A stretch of DNA of 64,000 nt from Lachnospiraceae bacterium UBA3692 (GTDB taxonomy: Bacteria > Bacillota > Clostridia > Lachnospirales > Lachnospiraceae), in contig DFIR01000023.1 in assembly GCA_002372815.1 (NCBI GenBank), positions 24,053 through 88,052 on the forward strand, read 5' to 3'. This document shows, piece after piece, positions 15,746-23,831 of this stretch. The notes below the pieces were generated by a model that had not been told where the DNA came from, did no database searches, and saw nothing but the letters and a program-made list of their open reading frames with translations. Position 1 is the first letter of the stretch; each line of letters opens with the position of its first letter. The translations under genes were made by a program, and so were the position numbers.

Positions 15746-15963
15746 GGGTCTGCAGGGCAGGCTTTGAATGAGCGGGGAGTTTTTCCGTTTATAGCAAATG
15801 CGCGGAAGTGGGTGAGGGCGGCAGATCCTGCCGCCCGTAATGTCCCCTTGTCTGAGCCGGCCGGTCTTCGGAGCGGCCGGCGAGTTGGGGACTGTCCCAC
15901 TTCCGCGCATTCGGTATAAACGCTTGAAAAACTTCGCGAATGGCCCGCCTGCCCTGCGGACCC
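15746..15963 (-). repeat. Palindromic structured element, copy R (inverted relative to copy L)
   Basis: The same architecture as copy L in the opposite orientation. The base stem is 17 bp with one G-T pair (15746-15762 with 15947-15963). The middle stem has CGTTTATA with TATAAACG (15786-15793, 15915-15922) and a perfect 16 bp (15797-15812 with 15896-15911). Hairpin B is a perfect 9 bp (15816-15824 with 15828-15836) and hairpin A a perfect 8 bp (15856-15863 with 15874-15881). Stem sequences differ widely from copy L yet stay paired, whereas the linkers TCAGACAA and CCGCTCATTCAAAGCC are conserved. It begins 15 bases past the RND gene's stop codon. Confidence 0.85.
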
Positions 15964-15978
15964 ATCCGCCCTGTCTGC

Positions 15979-18900
15979 TTATTCAGCCGCCTCAGCCTCG
16001 GTCTCCTCTGCAGCCTCCGCCTCAGCTTCTGCTTCCGCTTCCGCCTCCACTTCCTTCCGCATTTTTGCGAGGTATTCGGCGGCGTCGTCGGGAGTGTCGT
16101 CGATGTCGTCGCCGACGTCGACGTTGAGGGGCTGGCGCTTGAACAGGATGTCATACATGATCGGGATCACGTAGAGGGTCATGAGGGTGGCGTAGGCCAG
16201 GCCGCCCGCGATGACGATCGCCATGCCGCTGCCCATCTGGCTGCCCATGCCGCCGCCGAAGATCAGCTGGGACATGGCCAGGATGGTGGTGAGGGCCGTC
16301 ATCAGGATGGGGCGCATACGCGTCTGGCCCGTTGCCACGAGCGCGTCGTCGCGCTTCAGGCCGCCCATGCGCAGCTGGTTGGCGTAGTCGACGAACACGA
16401 TGCCGTTGTTGACGACGGTGCCCATCAGGATCAGGAAGCCCATCAGCGCGAGCATCGACAGCTGCTGTCCGCTCAACAGCAGACCGATCATGCCGCCTGT
16501 GAAGGCGAGCGGGATCGTGAACAGCACGATGAAGGGCGAGAGCAGGCTCTGGAACTGGGCCACCATGACCAGGTAGATGAAGAGCAGGGCCAGGAGCATC
16601 AGCTTGACCATCTGCCGGATCATCCGGTCGACTTCGCTGGATTCGCCTTCGACTTCGATCCGGTAGCCTCTCGGGACCTCCAGCCTGTCCAGTTTCGGCT
16701 GCAGCTGTCTGGTCAGGAGGGCGGTGTTGTAGCCTTCCTCCGTGGAGGCCGTGACGGATACGTATTTGGTCAGGTTGCCGTGGCGGATCGACGCAGGGGC
16801 TGTCTCTTCCTTGAGCTTGGCGAACTCGCTGAGCACGTGTGTCACGTTCTCTTCTTCGTCCGCGCCGGAAGTGCCGGATGCGCCGCTCATGCCCATCATG
16901 GCGGACATGTCGCCGCCCTGGGCGGAGGCCGCGCCGGCGAGGGAGACGGACTCGAATTCGAGGTCCAGAAGCTTCTCGCGGGTCAGCGGGTCTGTTTCGT
17001 CCAGGATCTTGACATCCAGGGTGATGCCGCCGGAGGAGATCGTCGTGGAGGTCACTTCCGTCGTCAGCTGCTGCGCGATCTCCGCGTAGATCTGGGCGAC
17101 GGTGAGGCCGTAGGCCATGGCTTTGTCCTTGTCGATGACCAGGTGCAGGGTCTTCTCGCTGTTCTCGGAGCCGTCGGAGATGTTTTCGAAGCCTTCCACG
17201 GATTCCAGTGTCTTCGCGACGTCCGAGGCGACCGACTGCACGGTCTCCATGTCTTTGCCGTAGACATTGATAGTCATGCCGCTGGCCATGAGCGAGCCCA
17301 TGTCGCTCATGCCGCCGGTCGATGCCGTCACTTCGCAGTCAATGCCCTCGCAGGCCTCCGGGATGGCGTCGCACAGTTCCTCCAGCGCGTCGCTGTATTC
17401 ACCGTTCTCCGGCATCACATAGCACACATAATTGCCGTAGGCGCCGCTGCTGCCGCCGGCTCCGAAGAGGGCGCCGGTCGTCGAGGCGTCCATGATGCCG
17501 ATCTCCTGCACGTTGTCCAGTTTCATGAGGCGCTCCATCACCTCATCGACCTTCGCGTAGGAGGTCGCGCGGTCGTCCCCCTCCGGGGTCCGGATCGTGA
17601 CCTGCACGTTGTCACCCGTGATCTCCGGCAGGATGACGATGCCGATCACCACCAGGCGCCAGATGCAGAACACGAGCAGAAGGCCGGCGCTGAGCAGGAC
17701 CGCCGCTTTATGCCGCAGGCACCAGCGCAGGCTCTTTCCGTATCTTTCCAGGATGCGGTCGAACAGGCCCTGTTCCTTGGGCCGGACGTTCTTCAGGATC
17801 GTGCTGGCGGAGGCTGGCACGACCGTCATGGCCGTGACGAGGGATGCCAGCAGGCAGTAGCCGATCGAAAGGCCCATGGGCACCAGAAGTTCCCTGACCG
17901 TTCCCTCGGAGAAGACCATCGGCAAGAAGACGCACACCGTCGTCAGCGTCGAGGCGATGATCGCGCCGGAGACCTGCTTCGCGCCCTGCACGGCCGCTCT
18001 GGCCGAAGCGATGCCTCTGCCCCGCAGGCGGAAGATGTTCTCCATCACGACGATGGAGTTGTCGACCAGCATGCCGATGCCCAGTGACAGTCCCGACAGC
18101 GTCATGATATTCAGCGACAATCCGGAAAAATACATCAGCACCAGCGCAAACAGCACCGACAGCGGGATACTGATCCCGACCACCAGGGTCGGCCGCACGT
18201 CCCGCAGGAAGATCGCGAGGATGATGATGGCGAGGAGCGCGCCCAACAGCATGCTCTTCAGCAGGTCCCGGATGATCAGGGTGATGTAGGAGCCCTGGTC
18301 CATCATGTCCACGGTCCGGAGCCCTTCGTGCTGCTCCGCCAGGTCCGCCAGCGCCTCGTTGACGCTCTGCGAGACCTCGTTGGTACCGGAAGTCGGATTC
18401 TTGTAGACCGCGAGCACGATCGCGTCGCCGCCGCTCAGCTTCGCGTAGCTCATCCCGGCCGTGTCGATCACGGTGATGTCCGCCACGTCGGAGAGGCGCA
18501 CGCTGCCGATCCCGTCGATCCTGCACAGAAGCGCGTCCGCGATCGAATCGGCGTCGCTGTACTCATCGCCGACCTTCAGCAGCCAGCTGTTGTCCTCCTC
18601 ATCGTCGATGTAGCCCGCCGGCATGGCGAAGTTCTGGGCATAGATCAGCTGCGACAGCGTCGAAGGATTCACGAGGGAGTCCACATTCGCCTGCTTCAGG
18701 GCCGCGTCTCTCGCGCTCTCATACTGTTCCTGCGCGGCCTCCAGCTGGGTCTGCGCCGTCATCAGCTGCGTCGCCGCGGTCGAGAAGCCGACCGACGCGT
18801 CCAGCTGGCCCTGCGCCAGCGCCGCGAGCGCCTGCTGCATGCCGTTCAGGAGTCCGGGGACGTTGTCCATGGCGCCGGACAGACCGTCCAGGGCATTCTC

Positions 18901-20238
18901 GACCTGATCGATCATGTTGGACATGACCCCCTGGACGTCGATCGCCGCGATGCGCGCCAGCAGGGCGTTGATTCTCGGAATGAGGGCACTCAGCTTGGAG
19001 ACGGCGCTCATCAGGCTCGAGATCGTCGAGCCGTCGATCATGGAGGCGGCCTCATCCAGATCCTTTAGGATCTGCTGGAGCTCCTGCTGCAGTTCCGTCG
19101 TGTCGACGACTTCCGCTGCCTGCAGGCCTGCTTTCTCCAGGTGCTCGATGGCAGACTGCAGGTCCGCCTGCGCCTGTTCGAGGTCCGTCGCGGCCTCCTC
19201 ATAGGCCTTCAGCGCGTCCTCATAGGACAGCTGCAGTTCCTCGGAGGCCTCCTCTCCGGCCGCCTCCAGAAGCTCCCTCGCCGTCTCGCTGGCCGCCTGC
19301 GCCTCGTCATAGACTTTCTTCGCCGCGTCGAATTTCTTCTGCGCGGACTTGCGGGCTTCCGTCAGGTCCTTGATCGCGCCGCCCACATTGGTGTCCCCGG
19401 AGGACATGCTGCCGAGTCCCGACCGCAGGCCTTCCAGGCGCGAGCGCAGGTCATTGATCCGGTTCTTCACCTGGCCGGAGGCATCCGAGACGCCGCCGCC
19501 GATCTGGCTGAAGAGCGCCTTGGAGAGCGTCTTGCCGAAGCTCGCCTCCTGCTTCTGCAGCTCCTGCTGGCCGTCGTCCACCTGCCGCTTCGCGTCATCC
19601 AGTTCCCGCTTGGCGTCGTCCAGGCGCTGATTGGTCATCTCCAGGATACGGCTGTTGAGCTTCGCGATCTTCTGGCGGTTCAGCTCGACCTGCACCGTGC
19701 GCTCCACCAGGCCGATCGCCGTGACGCTGGCGACGCCCTCCTGCCGCTCGACAGCCGGCAGCAGTTCGTCCCGCACGTAGTCCGAAAGCGCATAGATGTC
19801 GTACCCGTCCCGGCTCACGCCGATATACATGGTCGCCACCATGTCCATGCTGATCTCCATGATGTTCGGCGTACCGCAGGCCTCCGGAAGGGTGGCCGCC
19901 GTCTCCTGCACGGAGCCGGACACCTTGACCATGGCGCTGTCCATATCCGTTCCGTCCTCGAACTCCAGCTGGATCATGGAATAATTCTCGGAGCTCACCG
20001 ACGTCACGTTCTTCACGTGCGTGACGGTACCCAGCGCCCGCTCCATGGGACCGGACACCTCCGCCTCGACCTTCTCCGGGCTGGCGCCGGGATACGTCGT
20101 GATCACGAGCATATACGGCAGGCTCAGCTGCGGCAGCAGGTCCGTCGCCATGGAAGTGACGGAGACGAACCCGAGCGCGATCACCGCGATGACGGCCACC
20201 AGCACTGTGAATGGCTTTCTGACACTGTATTTTTCCAT
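15979..20238 (-). CDS. RND (AcrB/SwrC-like) exporter with a large coiled-coil insert and a Glu/Ala tail
   Basis: A 1419-residue inner-membrane proton-driven exporter. The N-terminus (MEKYSVRKPFTVLV) and first helix, the TYPGASPEKVEAEVSGP porter segment, the central helices with GLSLGIGMLVDNSIVVMEN and the repeated C-terminal half with GTVVNNGIVFVDYAN are classical RND features. About 330 residues inserted at 200-526 are heptad-rich (LDDAKRELDDAKRQVDD and long Ala/Glu/Gln helices), an extended coiled coil outside the membrane. The protein ends in a low-complexity Glu/Ala tail. No membrane fusion protein or TolC-like partner is adjacent; Gram-positive RND pumps often act alone. The substrate is unknown. 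Confidence 0.92.
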   Translation of the reverse strand: MEKYSVRKPFTVLVAVIAVIALGFVSVTSMATDLLPQLSLPYMLVITTYPGASPEKVEAEVSGPMERALGTVTHVKNVTSVSSENYSMIQLEFEDGTDMDSAMVKVSGSVQETAATLPEACGTPNIMEISMDMVATMYIGVSRDGYDIYALSDYVRDELLPAVERQEGVASVTAIGLVERTVQVELNRQKIAKLNSRILEMTNQRLDDAKRELDDAKRQVDDGQQELQKQEASFGKTLSKALFSQIGGGVSDASGQVKNRINDLRSRLEGLRSGLGSMSSGDTNVGGAIKDLTEARKSAQKKFDAAKKVYDEAQAASETARELLEAAGEEASEELQLSYEDALKAYEEAATDLEQAQADLQSAIEHLEKAGLQAAEVVDTTELQQELQQILKDLDEAASMIDGSTISSLMSAVSKLSALIPRINALLARIAAIDVQGVMSNMIDQVENALDGLSGAMDNVPGLLNGMQQALAALAQGQLDASVGFSTAATQLMTAQTQLEAAQEQYESARDAALKQANVDSLVNPSTLSQLIYAQNFAMPAGYIDDEEDNSWLLKVGDEYSDADSIADALLCRIDGIGSVRLSDVADITVIDTAGMSYAKLSGGDAIVLAVYKNPTSGTNEVSQSVNEALADLAEQHEGLRTVDMMDQGSYITLIIRDLLKSMLLGALLAIIILAIFLRDVRPTLVVGISIPLSVLFALVLMYFSGLSLNIMTLSGLSLGIGMLVDNSIVVMENIFRLRGRGIASARAAVQGAKQVSGAIIASTLTTVCVFLPMVFSEGTVRELLVPMGLSIGYCLLASLVTAMTVVPASASTILKNVRPKEQGLFDRILERYGKSLRWCLRHKAAVLLSAGLLLVFCIWRLVVIGIVILPEITGDNVQVTIRTPEGDDRATSYAKVDEVMERLMKLDNVQEIGIMDASTTGALFGAGGSSGAYGNYVCYVMPENGEYSDALEELCDAIPEACEGIDCEVTASTGGMSDMGSLMASGMTINVYGKDMETVQSVASDVAKTLESVEGFENISDGSENSEKTLHLVIDKDKAMAYGLTVAQIYAEIAQQLTTEVTSTTISSGGITLDVKILDETDPLTREKLLDLEFESVSLAGAASAQGGDMSAMMGMSGASGTSGADEEENVTHVLSEFAKLKEETAPASIRHGNLTKYVSVTASTEEGYNTALLTRQLQPKLDRLEVPRGYRIEVEGESSEVDRMIRQMVKLMLLALLFIYLVMVAQFQSLLSPFIVLFTIPLAFTGGMIGLLLSGQQLSMLALMGFLILMGTVVNNGIVFVDYANQLRMGGLKRDDALVATGQTRMRPILMTALTTILAMSQLIFGGGMGSQMGSGMAIVIAGGLAYATLMTLYVIPIMYDILFKRQPLNVDVGDDIDDTPDDAAEYLAKMRKEVEAEAEAEAEAEAAEETEAEAAE

Positions 20239-20271
20239 ATAAAACCTATTTCTGACTGTGAGGGAAGCTTA

Positions 20272-21171
20272 TCAGTTCACGGAGACCGCGTAGGCTGCGC
20301 GGAAGACCTCTCCGGCTTCCAGGTGCTGCTCTCCGTATTTGTCCGGCAGCTCGCCGGTGAATCCCTTGTTGTCGACCCGCCCGATCCAGGGCTCCAGGCA
20401 GACGTAGGGAGCGTCGGAATGGGGCTTGGACCAGACGCCGAGGGACGGGAACCCGGCCAGCTCCATCGTGACATAGGGCGTGCCGTCGGGGTACAGGAGA
20501 CCGACCGTGTCGACCTGCCCGCCGTCGAAGATCAGGGCATCCCGGTCGAACAGGTGCTCCGTGACCGGCAGCCGTCCGCCGTCCTCCAGGCGCAGCGCCT
20601 GCGGATGCTCCGGATCTGCCGCCTCGGCTTCAGGGTCGATCAGAATATATGTCAGCTCCTCATGCCCCGGAAAAACAACGGAATACTCCGTCTTCTCCTG
20701 CCCCGGGTCCGCCGGGCAGTTGAACGCCGGATGCCCGCCGATGGAGAAGTACAGCGGCTCCTCCCCGGAGGGATTGGACACTTCCCACTCCACGGACAGG
20801 CGGTTCCCCTCGATCCTGTGCGTGATCCGCAGCCGGAAGGCGAAGGGATAGACCTGCAGGCTCTTCTCATCTTCCGTCAGTTCGAACGTGACGTGGGCCG
20901 CCCCCTTGTCCACCAGCCGGAACTCCCTGTCCCTGGCGAATCCGTGCTGTCCCATCGGGTAGGACGTTCCCCGGTATCTGTAGCTTCCGCCGTTCACCTT
21001 CCCCACGAACGGGAACAGCACCGGCGCGTGGCGGTTCCAGTATTTCGGATCCGCCTGCCAGATCACTTCATGGTCCCTGGTCAGGTCATACAGGCTGCAC
21101 AGCTCCGCGCCGTGGGACGACACGCCCACCCGGATCCGCTCATTTTCAATATATTCCATTTGTCCGCTCAT
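20272..21171 (-). CDS. Aldose 1-epimerase-like protein (LacX type)
   Basis: A 299-residue galactose-mutarotase-superfamily protein, probably cytosolic, that would interconvert alpha and beta anomers of a hexose or hexose phosphate. Features are SSHGAELCSL, the FPFVGKVNGG stretch, MGQHGFARD with a catalytic-type histidine, and SIGGHPAFNCP with the second histidine; the resemblance is to the LacX subgroup. The ATG has GGGG eight bases upstream. It lies just upstream of the RND gene on the same strand (33-base gap), so the two may be co-transcribed. Confidence 0.87.
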   Translation of the reverse strand: MSGQMEYIENERIRVGVSSHGAELCSLYDLTRDHEVIWQADPKYWNRHAPVLFPFVGKVNGGSYRYRGTSYPMGQHGFARDREFRLVDKGAAHVTFELTEDEKSLQVYPFAFRLRITHRIEGNRLSVEWEVSNPSGEEPLYFSIGGHPAFNCPADPGQEKTEYSVVFPGHEELTYILIDPEAEAADPEHPQALRLEDGGRLPVTEHLFDRDALIFDGGQVDTVGLLYPDGTPYVTMELAGFPSLGVWSKPHSDAPYVCLEPWIGRVDNKGFTGELPDKYGEQHLEAGEVFRAAYAVSVN

Positions 21172-21215
21172 TGAATTGTCCCCACTTAGATTGTAAAAAA
21201 TGATTTACCTCCGAA

Positions 21216-21244
21216 ATTATAATGCATGTTCCCCCGCTTGAAAA
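21216..21244 (-). promoter_or_regulatory. Likely promoter of the epimerase gene
   Basis: TATAAT at 21216-21221 (minus strand) with TTTTCA 17 bases upstream (21239-21244). The -10 is perfect, the -35 weak. Confidence 0.5.
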
Positions 21245-21345
21245 CAATCCTCGCCCTCTTTTCGATTTTTTAATAATTTAGAGGTACATGTTCATACAGT
21301 CCCCGCCGCCGGCCGGACATCCTTCGAAAGTTTTTCAAAAAGCTC

Positions 21346-21374
21346 TTGCCAAGAGCAGAAAGGTCTGCTAGAAT
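21346..21374 (+). promoter_or_regulatory. tRNA-Ala promoter
   Basis: TTGCCA (21346-21351), 17 bases, TAGAAT (21369-21374), ending 12 bases before the tRNA. Confidence 0.75.
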
Positions 21375-21386
21375 ACATTCTGTTGC

Positions 21387-21459
21387 GGGGTATTAGCTCA
21401 GCTGGGAGAGCGCCAGGTTCGCAATCTGGAGGTCAGGGGTTCGATCCCCCTATGCTCCA
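21387..21459 (+). tRNA. tRNA-Ala, anticodon CGC
   Basis: 73 bases that fold as a cloverleaf: acceptor GGGGTAT with ATGCTCC, the D arm GCTC-AGCTGGGA-GAGC, the anticodon loop TTCGCAA with CGC at 21420-21422, the T arm with GGGGTTCGATCCCC, and A73. The G3-U70 wobble pair, the main identity element for alanyl-tRNA synthetase, is present. It reads GCG codons, which suits a GC-rich genome. The 3' CCA is not encoded and must be added. Confidence 0.95.
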
Positions 21460-21466
21460 CGCAGTA

Positions 21467-21500
21467 GGGAAGTCCAAAGATCCTTTGGACTTCCCTTTTT
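21467..21500 (+). terminator. Terminator of the tRNA gene
   Basis: A perfect 13-bp stem (21467-21479 with 21483-21495), three-base loop and T5. It begins eight bases past the tRNA end. Confidence 0.9.
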
Positions 21501-21657
21501 CTATCCTCTCTGTCCGGCGCGGCAGTGATCATCCCGTTTCTCTATATAATTGACCCGTTCGGTCATTATCTCCGCCATTTTCGTTGACTCCGCTGGTCGA
21601 CGTTCTGAATATTACTGTTTTATTAAATACGCATTTCCCTTTCCACAGAGCCAAAAA

Positions 21658-21687
21658 CAGCCGCCGCACGATCGTGCGGCGGCTGTC
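21658..21687 (-). terminator. Terminator of ftsZ
   Basis: The 30 bases are a perfect palindrome centred on GATC; on the minus strand the stem runs into TTTTT. It ends the division cluster, about 50 bases past the ftsZ stop. The 157 bases between this and the tRNA terminator hold no gene that I can see. Confidence 0.85.
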
Positions 21688-21736
21688 TTCATACAACCAA
21701 AATGTATAGATCTGCTCAGGGCCTGTGCGCAGATGC

Positions 21737-22876
21737 TCACTTCTTGGGCTGGTTCAGGAAGGACGGGATCTGCGGGCTGGAGGAAGCGGGCCTGCGAGGG
21801 CGGCTGCCTGTGCCTGCTCCTGCGGGAGCAACAGGTCTCCTCTTCTGCTGCGGCTGTGCGGCAGGACGGCTGTTCAGCGAAGGAGAGATCGGCTTGAAGT
21901 CTTCGTATCTGCTCGCCGAGGGCTCCCTTGTGCCGATGCCGGTAGCAATGACCGTGACATCGCAGGCGTCCGTGTTGCTGTCATCATACATCGCGCCGAA
22001 GATGATGTTCACGTCGGAACCGGCCTGATCCTGCACATAGCTGGCGGCGTCGTTCGCGTCTGCCAGGGAGATGTCGCCGGAGATGTTGATGATCACATCC
22101 GTCGCGCCGTTGACCGTGGTCTCGAGCAGCGGGCTCTCAACTGCCATCTTGACAGCGTCGATAGCCTTGGTCTCGCCCTTGCCGTAGCCGATGCCGATAT
22201 GTGCGACGCCCTTGTCGCGCATGACCGTCTGCACATCCGCGAAGTCCAGGTTGATGATCGCGGGCACATTGATCAGATCGGTGATTCCCTGCACGGACTG
22301 CTGCAGGACTTCGTCCGCTTTCTTGAGAGCCTCGGGAAGTGTGGTGCGTCTGTCCATGATCTCGAGCAGCTTGTCGTTCGGGATCACGATCATGGTGTCC
22401 ACGTTCTCTTTCAGGTTCTCGATGCCGACGATCGCGCGGCTCATGCGGCTGCGCGCCTCGAAGCCGAAGGGCTTCGTCACGACGCCGACGGTCAGGATGC
22501 CCATGTCCTTCGCGATCTTCGCGACGACAGGAGCTGCGCCGGTACCGGTACCGCCGCCCATACCGCAGGTGACGAACACCATATCCGCGCCCTTGATGGC
22601 ATTGGCGATCTCATCCGCGCTCTCTTCCGCGGCCTTCTGGCCGATCTCCGGATTCGCGCCCGCGCCGAGTCCCTTGGTCAGCTTCTCGCCGATCTGCAGG
22701 AGTCTCGGTGCCCTGCAGAGCTGCAGAGCCTGCACGTCCGTGTTCACGCCGATGAATTCCACACCCGTAATATCTACATCTACCATTCTGTTGACAGCGT
22801 TATTGCCTGCGCCGCCAACGCCGACGACAATGATCTTGCATGCCGTCTCCGCATCATTCGTTCTAATCTCCAGCAC
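21737..22876 (-). CDS. ftsZ: Cell division protein FtsZ
   Basis: The tubulin-like GTPase that forms the Z ring. The 379-residue product has the nucleotide-binding [14 protein letters not shown] segment, the tubulin signature [10 protein letters not shown], the synergy loop region [11 protein letters not shown], a Pro/Gln/Arg-rich linker and the C-terminal peptide [10 protein letters not shown] that docks to FtsA/SepF-type partners. The start codon is GTG with AAGGAGG eight bases upstream. It is the last gene of the dcw cluster and has its own promoter in the 157-base gap after ftsQ. ftsA is absent here, as in many Clostridia that use SepF. Confidence 0.98.
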   Translation of the reverse strand: MLEIRTNDAETACKIIVVGVGGAGNNAVNRMVDVDITGVEFIGVNTDVQALQLCRAPRLLQIGEKLTKGLGAGANPEIGQKAAEESADEIANAIKGADMVFVTCGMGGGTGTGAAPVVAKIAKDMGILTVGVVTKPFGFEARSRMSRAIVGIENLKENVDTMIVIPNDKLLEIMDRRTTLPEALKKADEVLQQSVQGITDLINVPAIINLDFADVQTVMRDKGVAHIGIGYGKGETKAIDAVKMAVESPLLETTVNGATDVIINISGDISLADANDAASYVQDQAGSDVNIIFGAMYDDSNTDACDVTVIATGIGTREPSASRYEDFKPISPSLNSRPAAQPQQKRRPVAPAGAGTGSRPRRPASSSPQIPSFLNQPKK

Positions 22877-22923
22877 GGTGGCCCCTCCTTATGAGTAAAT
22901 AGGAAAAAAATTCTTGTGACTTA

Positions 22924-22952
22924 AATATACATTCGATTTTACAAAATATCAA
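22924..22952 (-). promoter_or_regulatory. ftsZ promoter
   Basis: TTGATA (22947-22952, minus strand), 17 bases, TATATT (22924-22929), about 48 bases before the ftsZ start codon. Confidence 0.75.
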
Positions 22953-22986
22953 CACCGATTTTAAAATTTATTGTCCGAGTCGGTTT

Positions 22987-23005
22987 TTACGTAATATTTA
23001 CGTAA
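22987..23005. promoter_or_regulatory. Double TTACGTAA palindrome upstream of the ftsZ promoter, candidate operator
   Basis: Two copies of the 8-base palindrome TTACGTAA (22987-22994, 22998-23005) are separated by TAT, so both the units and most of the whole are dyad-symmetric with 11-base spacing. It lies 35 bases upstream of the -35 box, where an activator would bind. No named regulator is assigned. Confidence 0.5.
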
Positions 23006-23033
23006 TTAGCTGATAATTTTACAAGAACCCCCT

Positions 23034-23831
23034 CTATTTACCCCCCTTGCCGTCTTCCGGCTGCAGTATGATGTCCCTTCCGTCCGCGATATACGTCCGC
23101 ATATCGATGAGCCCTTTTCGATCCTCCAGCTGTCCCCGCAGCTCCCGGATCTTGGCGATCTTGATGTCGTAATCGGCGTCTCCCAGCAGGACGCGGACGT
23201 CCCCGCACATGATCGAGATCCCGCCGCTCTCCTCCACGCGCACGGTCTTCGACTGCATCTCGTACTTGCGGAGGATCTGCAGAGCCTCCAGGACCTGCGA
23301 GACCGCCGCGGTCCTCTCCGCCTCCAGCGTCTCCCCCTGCACCGCGCGCCGGACTTCCATATTCTGGATCTTCGGCACGTCCGGAAGGACCCGGTCAGAG
23401 ATCTGCAGCACCTTCCCGTCTCTCCCGATGTACACGTTGCTCCCGCCGGCGTGCACGTAGGCGGTCGCCTTCTTCTCCGTCACCTGGATCTCCACGGAGG
23501 AGAAGCTCTTCATCTCCACGTGGATGCTGTCAACAAAAGGCACATTGGTGATCTTCCTGTGATGATACAGCACCGGCAGGTAGAACGCGTTGCGCCGCAG
23601 GTCCATATGCGAGCCGTCCCCGACCAGGACGACCCGTTCGATCTGCTCCTCCGGGTACAGCTCGCTCCCCGTCACGGTGACCTCTTCGATCATGAACGTG
23701 AAGTAGGCCGCAAGGAGGAAGCCCGCCAGCGCCACCGCCGCGAGCATCGCAATAATGACCGGAAGGAGACGCCTCGCGGGCCTCTCCTCCGTCTGTTCTT
23801 CAAATCCGATCTCCGGATGCAGCTCTTCCAT
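23034..23831 (-). CDS. ftsQ: Cell division protein FtsQ/DivIB
   Basis: A 265-residue bitopic divisome protein: a short charged cytoplasmic tail, one membrane helix at about residues 24-48, then a POTRA domain (FMIEEVTVTGSELYPEEQI) and a beta domain with MKSFSSVEIQVTEKKATAYV. It links FtsL and FtsW/PBP in the septal complex. GGAGG precedes the ATG, which overlaps the ftsW stop as TGATG, suggesting translational coupling. Confidence 0.93.
   Translation of the reverse strand: MEELHPEIGFEEQTEERPARRLLPVIIAMLAAVALAGFLLAAYFTFMIEEVTVTGSELYPEEQIERVVLVGDGSHMDLRRNAFYLPVLYHHRKITNVPFVDSIHVEMKSFSSVEIQVTEKKATAYVHAGGSNVYIGRDGKVLQISDRVLPDVPKIQNMEVRRAVQGETLEAERTAAVSQVLEALQILRKYEMQSKTVRVEESGGISIMCGDVRVLLGDADYDIKIAKIRELRGQLEDRKGLIDMRTYIADGRDIILQPEDGKGGK

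Noticed and set aside
15653..15919. Small frames across the palindromic elements
   Set aside because: Different short frames appear on both strands with no ribosome sites; the stems explain the sequence better than coding does.
15940..18087. A 715-codon plus-strand reading frame opposite the RND exporter gene
   Set aside because: It is the mirror of a GC-rich coding strand: the product is His/Asp/Arg-rich low complexity, has no ribosome site and no recognisable domain, while the minus strand encodes a clear RND protein.
21387..21500. A tRNA-anchored integration site
   Set aside because: No integrase and no repeat of the tRNA 3' end were seen in the flanking sequence; a normal terminator follows.
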